Source: Chitinophaga sp. GbtcB8 (GTDB lineage Bacteria > Bacteroidota > Bacteroidia > Chitinophagales > Chitinophagaceae). Taken from it: 64,000 nt of DNA. The stretch lies in NCBI RefSeq assembly GCF_019091455.1, contig NZ_JAGXJN010000009.1, forward strand, positions 22,340 through 86,339, in the 5' to 3' direction. The notes beneath the pieces are model-generated. The model saw nothing but the letters and a program-made list of their open reading frames with translations. It was not told the origin of the DNA and ran no database searches. The translations under genes and the position numbers were made by a program. Position 1 is the stretch's first letter, and every line of letters starts with the position of its first letter. Positions 18,393 to 28,906 of the stretch are shown piece after piece.

Positions 18393-19577
18393 ATGAAACT
18401 ATTTCCCATTCCCTGCCTGCTTATTTCCTGCCTGTTTACAGGCTGCATGTACCTGACAAAGAAAATGCCTTCACACCCGCTACAGCAGGAATTTTTGTCC
18501 GATGTGCGCGACTCCATGATCCTGGACGATTTCCACAGTGTACATTACGGAGCTATTGAAGTATCAAATGGTTTTTTGATCAGTAGCAATTATGATAAAA
18601 GAACACGGCAGAACGGGCGGTTCCATTTACATGATCTGAATAGTAAAAAAGACTACGGTTATTTCCCATGGCCGAATGAAGATGGCACCTTTTATTTTGG
18701 AATAGATCACTGTAATGATTACCTGTTGTATTTCGAAAACAACTATTTCAAGAGGGTGAACATCTTTACAAAAAAGTTAGATACTGTATACAATGAAAGA
18801 TTTATAAACGGCGGGGATTGGACAAGTATGGTGGTGATAAATGATATAGCTTATTCCACCTACAGCAACAGCGGTTTGGCAGTACTTAGCATGAAGGATC
18901 GCTCGAAGCTGCTTGACCGGCAACATGAGACAGGTAACAGTTTGTATATCCAGAACAACATATCCCTTCCGGTATTTTATTCATCCAACCTGGTAGCATC
19001 TGTAAAAGTAACGCCTGATAGCAGTGAGCTCTATTGCATAGATACGGCCATGAATGTGTTATGGAAAAAGAGGATAGCCGCTGAAGGTACAATGGATTAC
19101 CAGATCGCCAGCCTGAATTTTAAAGACCGTTTCCTGGTAAAGCATGATACTGTTTTTGAAGTGATCAGCAAAACTGATGGCCGCCGCCTGTTTTATCACA
19201 CATTCAACACCAGCGTGTATGACATATGCAAGCTGGATGATGCAAATGTGCTGGTGATCTTATCGGCAAAGCCTACTATCTCAAGGTTAGCTATGTCCAT
19301 GAGCACTGATTATAAAACGGTGCTGTGTTACAATCCACAGAATGATTCAGTAAAATACAGGATAGATGGTCTTAAAACCGCTTCTGAACGCTACTTCAGG
19401 CTGAATAACAGGTTCTACTTTTTTGCAGGAAATGCCAGGGCTATTTCCATTAATGTAAAAGATGGCGCTGTAGATACTTTCCGGTTACAACACGATTTCC
19501 AGAGCGAAGTAAGGGTGTTGCAGGATAAAAAAACAGGGAAATGGTATTTGTTGAATGGGGGAGTGGTGTATTGGTAA
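18393..19577 (+). CDS. Lipoprotein with predicted beta-propeller, unknown function
   Basis: The 394-residue product has a lipoprotein-type signal (MKLFPIPCLLISCLFTGC); C13 (LISC) or C18 (FTGC) could be lipidated. The body is a series of ~45-residue beta units with PQQ/WD-like texture (CIDTAMNVLWKKRI, VFEVISKTDGRRLFYHTF, VLCYNPQNDSVKYRIDG), suggesting a beta-propeller. It has no recognised catalytic motif. It lies between the terminator at 18260 and the RHS locus; whether it belongs to that locus is not clear, since 97 bases separate them. Confidence 0.7.
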   Translation: MKLFPIPCLLISCLFTGCMYLTKKMPSHPLQQEFLSDVRDSMILDDFHSVHYGAIEVSNGFLISSNYDKRTRQNGRFHLHDLNSKKDYGYFPWPNEDGTFYFGIDHCNDYLLYFENNYFKRVNIFTKKLDTVYNERFINGGDWTSMVVINDIAYSTYSNSGLAVLSMKDRSKLLDRQHETGNSLYIQNNISLPVFYSSNLVASVKVTPDSSELYCIDTAMNVLWKKRIAAEGTMDYQIASLNFKDRFLVKHDTVFEVISKTDGRRLFYHTFNTSVYDICKLDDANVLVILSAKPTISRLAMSMSTDYKTVLCYNPQNDSVKYRIDGLKTASERYFRLNNRFYFFAGNARAISINVKDGAVDTFRLQHDFQSEVRVLQDKKTGKWYLLNGGVVYW

Positions 19578-19674
19578 GGGATGCAGTTAAGCTGTTATAC
19601 ACATATTAAATTATTATTTAATTACTAATAAAATAGATTTTTTTTCCGAATCTAAAAAATAGAATAATAATTCG

Positions 19675-22050
19675 ATGCTGCATATCTTGCAGCCCAGTTC
19701 GTTACCCGGAATTGTCCCTATATCAGTGTATAAAACAAGAGTACAGTACAACCTATGTGTGAGAATGCTATTTGTTTTTGTTTGTGTCCTTAACGTCAAC
19801 AAGCCCTTATTTGCACAAACTTCACCAAAAGAGGCGTACGTCACCGTAAACGATTCATTGCCCGGCAAAGGTTCGGAAATGGTGGACAACACCTACTTCC
19901 TGGTACATGCCGGATGCAAATCCATGTTGGTAGTGCCAATACCGCCCTACCCACTGCCTTACACTGCCGTAAGGGGCATACGTGTACGCGAAAGTAAAAG
20001 TATACTTGTACCGGAAGCGGGAAAACAACGCAAACCTTTCCTGGTGGTGCATGGCAACGTAATGTATGATCTGTATTATCAATCCAATGCAGATACGCCT
20101 TACCTGGAAAAAGAGTTGTATCAACATACCCTGCAAACCTACCTGGACATAACGGTGAAGGATCAATATCCCATACGGCTTGCCTTTAGCACCCAGCAAG
20201 GTAATTCTTCCTTATTCAGAAATATTACAGGGCTTAACATGCAGTATACCAACCGCGATTTCAAAAATATGCTGATGCAAAAAGCACAACAATGGGATGC
20301 CGGCAGGTTACAGGATTGGCAGCAGCTGGAGGAGTTAAAGCAACGCATCAATAATAAGCTCAACGAAATTAACGCATTAAAAAGCAGGGAGTTTGGACCC
20401 TCCCAGCTACAAATGCTGGTAGAAGCCAGGGAGAGAGAATTATATGCACACATACGGGATAGCCTCGATGCGCGTAAACCGCGTAACGGCAACGATAGCC
20501 TGTATACAGGGGCCCGCCATAAAGCGGATAGTGTAATGCAGCTGGCAAAAGACAAATATGCCGCCGGTGAAAAACGTTTGGATTCGTTACAGCAGGAACT
20601 ATTAATCTGGCAGCGTATGTACAAAGAGAAACAGCGGGTATTGAACGCCAGGAAGCAGCAGCTAATGAATGTCATCTCCCGCAGCCGTAATAATAAAGAG
20701 CTGGCAGATAGCCTGGAGGCCATGCAGTTACCGGATACAGTATTACCCAAAGGCTACCGTTCTCTGTTAGCTGTAAAATCGGTAGGTATCGGCAGAACCA
20801 TGGTCGATTACTCTGAGCTCACAGCTAAAAACATCAGTATCACCGGTTTTCAGGCGGAATACAATCCCTCTTATTATGTAGCGGTGGCTACGGGCGCGGT
20901 GGATTACCGCTTTCGTGATTATGTCGTAAATGATAGCAGGATCAGCCAGTACCTGAACATGGTAAGGGTAGGTACCGGCATGAAAGAAGGTAATAACATC
21001 ATCCTTTCTTTTTATACGGGCAAAAAACAGGTCTATAATTTTAACACAGATAGCAGTAAAAATGCCCCTGACTACAAGATCATGGGAGTATCGCTGGAAG
21101 GCCGGTGGCAGGTTAGCAGAAATCACTACATCACAGGCGAAGTAGCTAAATCGTCCATGCCTTATTATAACCGTACCCCGCATGATGAAGGAGTAGGGAA
21201 CAGTATGCTCCGGTTTAGTGACCATTCCAACGAAGCATTTGCCATTACGGCAAACTCCTTTATACCCAATACAGGTACACGTATTAGTGCCTTGTACAAG
21301 AGGATGGGCGCTAACTTTCAGTCATTTAGTTTGTACTCCTCAGGATCAGAACAAACAGGGTGGCTGCTACGGGTAGATCAGCCTTTCTTTAAACAGCAGT
21401 TAACGTTGTCGGGTTCTCTCCGGCAAAATGTATATACCAGTGTATTGGATAATGGAAGCTACCGCAGCAATACCATCTTTAAAAGCATACAGGCTACTTT
21501 CCGCAGACGGCATTGGCCGGTAGTATCCGTAGGTTATTTTCCCAGCTCTCAGCTCATGAAACTGGGTGAGGGGAAATTTATGGAGAACTTGTTTTACACC
21601 ATGGTGGGTACCGCCAGTTACTTCTACGAGTACAAAGGTGTTAGTATGAATACCATTTTCTCTGGTACCAGGTTTTATAACCGCCAGACAGACAGCAGTT
21701 TTGTGTATTTCAACAGTACTAACCTGATGCTGAATCAAACGGTGTTCCTGGGTAGATTTACCGTGAATGGCGGCGCGTCTTCTGCTACCAACCAGGATTA
21801 TGCCCTGTATGGGGTAGACGGTAACCTTCAATATAAAGTGAATACCTGGCTGGAACTGGGCGGGGGATTAAAATATAATTATCAAACACAGTATAACCTG
21901 CAGCAAACCGGTTATACTGCAAATGCAAAAATAAACATACCCAAAGTAGGAGAGGTGGCCTTGATGGCGGATAAAGGATTTGTGCCGGGCGTTAACAAAC
22001 AGCTGGTTCCTAATAAAACAGGACGGCTTACTTATACCAAGATATTTTAA
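19675..22050 (+). CDS. Outer-membrane beta-barrel-like protein with N-terminal coiled coil, first gene of the RHS locus
   Basis: The 791-residue frame has its hydrophobic signal at residues ~31-48 (MLFVFVCVLNVNKPLFAQ), so initiation at 19765 (761 residues) is a real alternative. The N-domain (50-190) is beta-rich; residues ~192-355 form a long charged coiled coil (WQQLEELKQRINNKLNEINA, KRLDSLQQELLIWQRMYKEK); residues ~365-791 are alternating amphipathic strands ending in TYTKIF, and a terminal aromatic residue is usual for outer-membrane barrels. No known family is recognised. It starts a run of genes with gaps of 0-50 bases, so it is a likely anchor or export partner for the giant secreted proteins. 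That role is inference. Confidence 0.75.
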   Translation: MLHILQPSSLPGIVPISVYKTRVQYNLCVRMLFVFVCVLNVNKPLFAQTSPKEAYVTVNDSLPGKGSEMVDNTYFLVHAGCKSMLVVPIPPYPLPYTAVRGIRVRESKSILVPEAGKQRKPFLVVHGNVMYDLYYQSNADTPYLEKELYQHTLQTYLDITVKDQYPIRLAFSTQQGNSSLFRNITGLNMQYTNRDFKNMLMQKAQQWDAGRLQDWQQLEELKQRINNKLNEINALKSREFGPSQLQMLVEARERELYAHIRDSLDARKPRNGNDSLYTGARHKADSVMQLAKDKYAAGEKRLDSLQQELLIWQRMYKEKQRVLNARKQQLMNVISRSRNNKELADSLEAMQLPDTVLPKGYRSLLAVKSVGIGRTMVDYSELTAKNISITGFQAEYNPSYYVAVATGAVDYRFRDYVVNDSRISQYLNMVRVGTGMKEGNNIILSFYTGKKQVYNFNTDSSKNAPDYKIMGVSLEGRWQVSRNHYITGEVAKSSMPYYNRTPHDEGVGNSMLRFSDHSNEAFAITANSFIPNTGTRISALYKRMGANFQSFSLYSSGSEQTGWLLRVDQPFFKQQLTLSGSLRQNVYTSVLDNGSYRSNTIFKSIQATFRRRHWPVVSVGYFPSSQLMKLGEGKFMENLFYTMVGTASYFYEYKGVSMNTIFSGTRFYNRQTDSSFVYFNSTNLMLNQTVFLGRFTVNGGASSATNQDYALYGVDGNLQYKVNTWLELGGGLKYNYQTQYNLQQTGYTANAKINIPKVGEVALMADKGFVPGVNKQLVPNKTGRLTYTKIF

Positions 22051-22062
22051 ACAGGAGATACT

Positions 22063-23151
22063 ATGAAGAGATCCCTATGCCTGCTGTTATTGGCTATGTC
22101 GCTACGTGTAGGCGCGCAGGTAAGTATGACCGTGCAGCTTCCGCCGGCAGGAGTACTATTGAAAGCGCAGCTGTGGAATATAGTGCTGGTGTCAGCAGCC
22201 GGGCAGCCACAATACGTAAGGATAACCCTGCGCCTGATGGATGCGCAAACAAATCAACCCGTCTTAACCGGTATAACCCGTTCCATTACGCTTAACAAAG
22301 GAGCAAAACAATTACAGGTGGGGGATGTAATGCCGGTCCAGTACGAATACCTGTCTGCTGCCATAGACCGGAGCGTGAATGGCTTGCTGCCGGCTGGCAA
22401 TTACCTGGCCTGTTACAGCATCATTGTATCTAATGATAAATCAGGTAATCAACCGGGGGAGGATTGTATCCCCTTTACCATAGAGCCGGTAAGCCCGCCG
22501 CTGTTAAATACACCTGCCGATCAGAGTGTGCTGGAATCGCGGTTGCCCCAGTTCACCTGGTTGCCGCCTGCACCCGCCAATATGTTTAATGATCTGAACT
22601 ATGAAATGGTCTTAACAGAAGTGCATCCCGGGCAGTCTGCACAGGAAGCCATTCAGCAGAACATAGCTATTTACAGGGCGCCACGGCTGAAGAATATTTT
22701 CGTTAATTATCCCGCCGGGGCCGTAGCATTGGATACTGCCAAACAATACGCCTGGTCAGTAGTAGCACGCAATGGTAATTTGTTTGCTGCCCAAACAGAG
22801 GTATGGACATTTCAGATACAGGAGGCGAATGCTCATACTACTATGATGAATAGTGGTTATGTACAGCTGAAAAAGGGGTTGGATGGAACGGTCATTAATT
22901 GCAGTAAGCTGCAATGTATCTACGATAATGAGGCCGGCGATAGTACAGTGCCCTATGAGCTAATTGCCCTGGAAGACAATAACAGGGTTGTATATACAGG
23001 AAAACTGAACGTTAACCCCGGCGATAACCGTCTGGAAGTGCCGCTCAATAAAAGGAAGGCGTTGGATGGTGGAAGAAGTTACCTGTTCCGCCTGCATAAT
23101 GCACGTAATGAGTATTGGCAGGTGAAGTTCATTTATACCAAAGAAGATTGA
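22063..23151 (+). CDS. Secreted fibronectin-type-like protein of the RHS locus
   Basis: The 362-residue product has a clear signal peptide (MKRSLCLLLLAMSLRVGAQ). It contains two or three beta-sandwich modules: an N-terminal one (20-145), a fibronectin-III-like one (about 147-253, with LNTPADQSVLESRLPQFTW and KQYAWSVVARNG), and a C-terminal domain (260-362) with two cysteines (CSKLQC). The 'divide the string, take the Fn3 module' layout is common in Bacteroidota secreted proteins located beside RHS genes. It lies 12 bases after the barrel gene and 50 before the PA14 gene, so is almost surely cotranscribed. No enzyme motif is visible. Confidence 0.75.
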   Translation: MKRSLCLLLLAMSLRVGAQVSMTVQLPPAGVLLKAQLWNIVLVSAAGQPQYVRITLRLMDAQTNQPVLTGITRSITLNKGAKQLQVGDVMPVQYEYLSAAIDRSVNGLLPAGNYLACYSIIVSNDKSGNQPGEDCIPFTIEPVSPPLLNTPADQSVLESRLPQFTWLPPAPANMFNDLNYEMVLTEVHPGQSAQEAIQQNIAIYRAPRLKNIFVNYPAGAVALDTAKQYAWSVVARNGNLFAAQTEVWTFQIQEANAHTTMMNSGYVQLKKGLDGTVINCSKLQCIYDNEAGDSTVPYELIALEDNNRVVYTGKLNVNPGDNRLEVPLNKRKALDGGRSYLFRLHNARNEYWQVKFIYTKED

Positions 23152-23201
23152 TCATTAAAAGAATTTGGCGAAACGCCTTATACCTATAAAATAACGCTGA
23201 A

Positions 23202-26200
23202 ATGATACTGGCTCTTGTTGCAAAAGGGAAGAAAACGATTGCGTGCATAATGCTGGCTTTAATTTACCTGGAAACAGTGATCCCCTCCTATGCCCTGGGT
23301 ACCTCCGGAAAAACGGTGTATGTACACAATATGGGGGGAAGGAATAATGAACCGGGTAAAGATAACAAACTGCCTGATGCGGCTCAACCCCATATGGCCG
23401 CTCCGGTTAAAACCCAAGCGGCAGTCAAAGGAACAGCAGATATAGGCGGGCCCACACAGCCGGAGAGCCAGGCGTTCCATTCAGTAAATAACAATAACAT
23501 GGTTGACCTGTTCAGTGGGGATTTTAACTATAACATTCCTTTGCTGGACGTAGGTGGCTACCCGGTGGCCATTGGCTATAGCAGTGGCATTTCCATGGAT
23601 CAGGAAGCCAGCTGGGTAGGCCTGGGCTGGAATATTAACCCGGGTACTATTACACGTAACATGCGTGGTTTGCCGGACGATTTTAACGGAACAGACTCAA
23701 TCAAGAAAACGGCCAGTATTCAGGAGAATAAAACCATTGGTGTTACCGCTGGTGCAGATGTGGAAATAAGCGGATTACCAATTGGCTTAAATTTTTCACT
23801 AGGTGTACTACAGAACAGCTATAGAGGCTGGGGACTGGAAAGTGGCGTGAGCGCCAGCCTTAATGCCGCCGCCGGCGCTGCTGGCGTCCTTAACGCCGGT
23901 TTGTCGATCACAAACAGCTCGCAGGATGGCCTGACCTTGTCCCCCAGTATCTCCTATTCCTTTGCAGATAAAGAAACCAGGCAAAATGGAGGTTTCGGCG
24001 GCAATATATCAACAGGTCTGTCGTATAACAGCCGTGCCGGTATGAAGGCATTGCAATTCTCAGCTGGTATTAAGCAATATGTGGCATCAGAAAAAGATGC
24101 ATCACAAACAAAAGCGGCAGCCGATAAAGCGCCGCCATCGCTTATGTCCTTAGGTGAGCCAATAGGTTCTCTATCTGTATTTTCCGGCGGTATTTCTTTT
24201 GCGCATCCCGCCTTTACGCCCACAATCAACCTGCCATACACCAGCTATATGTTTACGGTTACGTTGAAAACAGGTGGTGAGATCAAGTTCATACATCCCA
24301 GCTTATCGATCAGTGGATATGTATCCAAACAATACATAGCAGAAAAAGACAAAATAATGTACCTGCCTGCTTTTGGTTATCTGAACTATCAGAACGGCGC
24401 AAAAAATCCGGGTGCATTGCTGGATTATAACAGGGAAAAAGAAATTCCTTACCGCGAAAAACCGACCCTGCCCAATATAGCCATACCATCATATACCTAT
24501 GATGTATTCAGCATGTCGGGAGAGGGCACCGGTGGTACATTCCGTGCCTATCGTAGCGATATTGGTTATGTTTACGATCACCACATGAAAACAAAAGATC
24601 TGTCAGGTGGCGCCAGCGTAGACTTTGGAGGAGGAGACCTGACGCATGCAGGGGTGGACCTGAATTTCACCTATGCCAACAACGAAAGCGGTCCCTGGCG
24701 CTCAAAGAATCCCCTGGGCAAAACCATCGCATTTACCAGTTCAGATCAGAACTATGAAGCGGTTTATTTCAGGAACCCGGGAGAAAAGACGATCAATACA
24801 AGAAGTTTTTATGATGCAATTGGAGGGGATTATGTAGTAACGCCTAAGTTGCTGCAAGTTGGTGATAATTCCTCTTTGATTACAACAACCAACCATTTAA
24901 CAAAATATGCAGATGGAGTAACCAAGGGGGATATACTGTTAACGCCGGCCAGTGCAATAAAACAAACGCGGGATAAGAGAACACAGCTGATCACTTCTTT
25001 GAATGCTGATGAAGCAGGCCAAGTAGGCCTCAGTAAATTTATCGAAAGCTATAAGCTGAATACCTATCCGCTTTATAACTGTGAAAATAATTTTTCTGAT
25101 GATGAGCTGAATGGCCCCGGAACAGGGATCTTAGGCTCATACTACAAAGGTACCTTTCATGAGGGGGGTAAAATATTTGAACGGGTAGATCCGGTGATAC
25201 GTTTTACAAACAAAACAGAGCTTAATACCCCGCCTCCTCCGTCAGGGATACCTGCATTAAGTGAAAGTTTTGCCATAGAGTGGAATGGCTTAATAAAAGC
25301 ACCGAAAAGCGGTAAATATACTTTTTATACGAAAAGTGATGATGGATCAAAGCTTTTGCTGGAAGATATCCTCTTAATAGATCATTTGAAGGACCCGCAA
25401 ACACCAACGGAGTGGGCCGCAAACCAACCTGTATATCTGGAGAAAGATCATTTTTACAAAATAAAAGTAGAATATGCGCAATGGGGAGCGGACGTTTATA
25501 TGGATTTTATGTGGGAGTATGATGGACAGGCGAAACAAACGGTACCTACCCAATATTTATATCAATTCCCTAAAAAAGACATTTATTCCAATAAAGAAAA
25601 TACCATCTTCAAAGAGAAAAGGGTGAACCGTTTTCGCAAGAGTAATCACTTGTCGGAAATTTCTGTACTGAACAATGATGGTAAAAGATATATATACGGA
25701 ATACCGGTTTATAACCTGAAACAAAAAGAAGTATCTTTTTCTGTAAGACATGAGAATGGAAATGCGGAATCCGGTATGACCAAATACCTTTCCCGCCTGG
25801 ATGTTGGCCATAGCAATGATGCAGAGGACTCTACGACTAACATGAGCGGGAACGACCGTTACTTCAGCAGCGAGGAAACACCGGCCTATGCACACTCCTT
25901 TCTGCTCACAGGCGTAGTTTCACCGGATTATGTAGATGTAACCGGAGACGGTATTTCGGATGACGATCTGGGAGACGCGGTTAAGTTCAATTACACAAAA
26001 ATAGCAGGCGTTGACAATCCCTACGAATGGCGCACCCCCTATTCCGATTCAGCCAGCTTTAATGAAGGCCTGAAAACCGATACCCGCGATGATAAGGCCA
26101 GTTATGTTTATGGTCAGAAGGAGCTTTGGTACCTCAACAGCATTGAATCAAAAAATATGATCGCCACCTTTAAGCTGGTGCCCCGTAAAGACCTTGTGCC

Positions 26201-28880
26201 CATTAATGAAAGAGGTATCAAAGATACGGGATACCATGTAGCACAACGGCTGGAAGAGATCAACCTTTACACAAAAGCAGATTTCCTCATGCATGGCGCC
26301 AGTGCTACACCAGTTAAAACGGTGCATTTCGATTATAGTTACGAATTATGTAAAGGAATAAATGCACCCGGGGACAATACAGGTAAGCTTACGCTTAAAC
26401 GTATATGGTTCACCTATAACGGTAATAATAAAACACGCAAGAATCCTTACATATTTAAATACCATCCCAATAACCCGGACTACACTACCAAATCCTACGA
26501 CCGTTGGGGGAATTATAAAGAGGCATCTCAAAACCCGGGAGCTACCTCCACCAACAAGATCACGAATGCGGAATATCCATATGCTCTGCAGGACAGCGCC
26601 AAAGCAGCATATAACGTTGCTGCCTGGACACTGGATACTATTATCCTCCCTTCCGGAGGCCGTATGACAATGACCTATGAAAGTGATGATTACGCATATG
26701 TGCAGAACCGCCGGGCCACTCAAATGATGCAGATAGCCGGATTCTCGGCAACAGAGCCAGGCTCCGTAGGAAGCCTTACCAATAAGCTATACGGCAGCAA
26801 TGACTATTTATATGTAGGCATTAAAGTACCCAGCCCGGTAACCAGCAAAGAAGAAGTATATCATAAATACCTGCAAGGCATTGATACCACTATGTTCTTC
26901 CGCCTGAATGTAAAAATGCCTGCGGATAAATTTGGTAACGGCTACGAATATGTGTCTTGTTACGGCCGGCCGGTGAAAGGTGCCTACGGTTTTATTAACG
27001 GAAACACCATCTGGATAAAGCTGCAGGGTATTGACGGCAAGGGTAATACCGGCGGTTCGTTAAGTCCGCTGGCAAAAGCTGCCGTACAGTTCCTGCGCCT
27101 GAACCTGCCCTCCAAGGCCTATCCAGGATCAGATGTAGGGAAAGATGTGGATCTGGTAGATGGTGTTAAGATCCTCTTTTCTCAGGCGGCTAATATCATA
27201 AATGCATTCCGCTCTTTTGATGGTACTGCCCGGAACAATGGCTGGGCAAAGGAAGTAGACCTGAGCCGTACTTCTGTAAGGCTTTGCAGCCCCAATTACA
27301 AGAAATATGGCGGTGGCCTGCGTGTGAAAAGGGTCGTGATAAACGATAACTGGAATAAGATGACGGGCAAAACCAGGAAAGAGTCCACCTACGGCACTGA
27401 ATATATCTACACCACAGTTAAAAGGATCAATGGCAAAGATATGGAGATCAGCAGCGGCGTAGCGGCTTATGAGCCGGTAATGGGAGGTGAGGAAAACCCC
27501 TGGCGTTTGCCGATAGAATATACAGAACAGTCAGCAGCCCTGGCCCCTACTAACATGGGATATGTAGAGGAGCCATTGGGCGAGACGTTCTTCCCGGGTG
27601 CATCCGTAGGGTATAGTAAGGTGCGTACAAGATCCATTAAAACAAAAAACACCCGTTCTGCAAATGGGTATGAGGAATCAACCTTTTACACGGCGTACGA
27701 CTTTCCCATCATTACAGATCACTCCTTATTAAATGACAATAACAAAAAGACTTATAAGCCAGCGTTGGGTAATCTCCTGCAAATTAATGCAGCGCATTAC
27801 CTGGTAATGAGCCAGGGTTTCAAGGTAGAGTTGAATGATATGCATGGTAAGCCCAGGTCGCATGCGGTTTATCCGGAAACAGACAGTGTGCATCCTATTT
27901 CTTATACGGAGAACTTTTACCATGTAGATAATGTGAACGATGAGTTCAAACACCTCAATAATACCGTCTTGTCTATGAACCCGCAGGGCGAAATAGATAC
28001 AGCTGCAGTCATTGGGAAGGATATGGAGCTGATGATGGATATGCGCGAGTCCTGGTTTACCAGTCTGGGTATATCGGCTAATATAAATGGAGATGTTTTC
28101 ACTTTCGGCTTACCGCCTGTTCTGGGATGGGTCTCATTAATACCAATGCCTCAGTCACAGGATAACCTGTTCCGCTCAGCCGCAGCTGCCAAGATCATTA
28201 GCCGTCATGGCATACTGGATAGCGTAGTGGCAATTGATAAAGGCAGCAAGGTAGTTACCAGCAACCTGCTGTATGATGGCGAGTCGGGCGATGTGCTGCT
28301 AACGGCAGTACAAAATGAGTTCGGAGATTCCATTTACCAGTTCAATTATCCCGCCGCCTGGGTATATGACGGTATGAGCGGCGCTTATAAGAACACCGGG
28401 TTTACCGTAGACAGTATTACCATTAAGGGAGGTAAGATTGTTTCAGGAGTACTTACACATGAACAGGTAGCCGCCAATCTTGCATCCGGTGATGAAATAC
28501 TGGTTTACGCACGTAATAAAGTAAGCGGCGATGATTGCAACCCCGATGTGGCCACCTTCCGCAGCCCCGCAAAAGTGTGGGCGGTTGATGCCAATGCCAT
28601 AAACGGCGGAACGCCTGAGATCTACTTTATGGATCAGGATGGGAAACCTTATTCCGGTATAGATGTGGTGATGAAAACATTTCGCTCCGGCAGAAAAAAT
28701 ATTTCTGCCAGCGTAGGAGCTGTAACCATGCTGGCCAGCCCGCTGAAAAAGGATGGAACCGGCAGGTATAACCTGGTAATAGACCAGCAGTCAAAGATCA
28801 TTAACGCTGCAGTAACTGAATACAAACAGAACTGGCAGGTAGATGATAAAAAGAAAGCAAAAACAACCTGCTCTTTCTAA
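23202..28880 (+). CDS. Giant exported PA14-domain protein of the RHS locus
   Basis: This 1892-residue protein has an N-terminal export signal (residues ~10-32, IACIMLALIYLETVIPSYAL). Residues ~97-165 carry the motif VDLFSGDFNYNIPLLDVGGY, GISMDQEASWVGLGWNINPG and RNMRGLPDDF, which opens many Bacteroidota RHS-associated giants. A PA14 domain (about 640-787: GSYYKGTFHEGG, YTFYTKSDDGSKLL, VEYAQWGADVYMDFMW) is a beta-barrel carbohydrate- or protein-binding module. The rest is beta-rich without enzyme motifs; no T9SS C-terminal sorting domain is seen (it ends KKAKTTCSF). The stop overlaps the next frame (TAATG). It may form a shell or adhesin that works with the RHS protein. Confidence 0.82.
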   Translation: MILALVAKGKKTIACIMLALIYLETVIPSYALGTSGKTVYVHNMGGRNNEPGKDNKLPDAAQPHMAAPVKTQAAVKGTADIGGPTQPESQAFHSVNNNNMVDLFSGDFNYNIPLLDVGGYPVAIGYSSGISMDQEASWVGLGWNINPGTITRNMRGLPDDFNGTDSIKKTASIQENKTIGVTAGADVEISGLPIGLNFSLGVLQNSYRGWGLESGVSASLNAAAGAAGVLNAGLSITNSSQDGLTLSPSISYSFADKETRQNGGFGGNISTGLSYNSRAGMKALQFSAGIKQYVASEKDASQTKAAADKAPPSLMSLGEPIGSLSVFSGGISFAHPAFTPTINLPYTSYMFTVTLKTGGEIKFIHPSLSISGYVSKQYIAEKDKIMYLPAFGYLNYQNGAKNPGALLDYNREKEIPYREKPTLPNIAIPSYTYDVFSMSGEGTGGTFRAYRSDIGYVYDHHMKTKDLSGGASVDFGGGDLTHAGVDLNFTYANNESGPWRSKNPLGKTIAFTSSDQNYEAVYFRNPGEKTINTRSFYDAIGGDYVVTPKLLQVGDNSSLITTTNHLTKYADGVTKGDILLTPASAIKQTRDKRTQLITSLNADEAGQVGLSKFIESYKLNTYPLYNCENNFSDDELNGPGTGILGSYYKGTFHEGGKIFERVDPVIRFTNKTELNTPPPPSGIPALSESFAIEWNGLIKAPKSGKYTFYTKSDDGSKLLLEDILLIDHLKDPQTPTEWAANQPVYLEKDHFYKIKVEYAQWGADVYMDFMWEYDGQAKQTVPTQYLYQFPKKDIYSNKENTIFKEKRVNRFRKSNHLSEISVLNNDGKRYIYGIPVYNLKQKEVSFSVRHENGNAESGMTKYLSRLDVGHSNDAEDSTTNMSGNDRYFSSEETPAYAHSFLLTGVVSPDYVDVTGDGISDDDLGDAVKFNYTKIAGVDNPYEWRTPYSDSASFNEGLKTDTRDDKASYVYGQKELWYLNSIESKNMIATFKLVPRKDLVPINERGIKDTGYHVAQRLEEINLYTKADFLMHGASATPVKTVHFDYSYELCKGINAPGDNTGKLTLKRIWFTYNGNNKTRKNPYIFKYHPNNPDYTTKSYDRWGNYKEASQNPGATSTNKITNAEYPYALQDSAKAAYNVAAWTLDTIILPSGGRMTMTYESDDYAYVQNRRATQMMQIAGFSATEPGSVGSLTNKLYGSNDYLYVGIKVPSPVTSKEEVYHKYLQGIDTTMFFRLNVKMPADKFGNGYEYVSCYGRPVKGAYGFINGNTIWIKLQGIDGKGNTGGSLSPLAKAAVQFLRLNLPSKAYPGSDVGKDVDLVDGVKILFSQAANIINAFRSFDGTARNNGWAKEVDLSRTSVRLCSPNYKKYGGGLRVKRVVINDNWNKMTGKTRKESTYGTEYIYTTVKRINGKDMEISSGVAAYEPVMGGEENPWRLPIEYTEQSAALAPTNMGYVEEPLGETFFPGASVGYSKVRTRSIKTKNTRSANGYEESTFYTAYDFPIITDHSLLNDNNKKTYKPALGNLLQINAAHYLVMSQGFKVELNDMHGKPRSHAVYPETDSVHPISYTENFYHVDNVNDEFKHLNNTVLSMNPQGEIDTAAVIGKDMELMMDMRESWFTSLGISANINGDVFTFGLPPVLGWVSLIPMPQSQDNLFRSAAAAKIISRHGILDSVVAIDKGSKVVTSNLLYDGESGDVLLTAVQNEFGDSIYQFNYPAAWVYDGMSGAYKNTGFTVDSITIKGGKIVSGVLTHEQVAANLASGDEILVYARNKVSGDDCNPDVATFRSPAKVWAVDANAINGGTPEIYFMDQDGKPYSGIDVVMKTFRSGRKNISASVGAVTMLASPLKKDGTGRYNLVIDQQSKIINAAVTEYKQNWQVDDKKKAKTTCSF

Positions 28881-28906
28881 TGTATTCAAATAATAAACTG
28901 ATTGAT

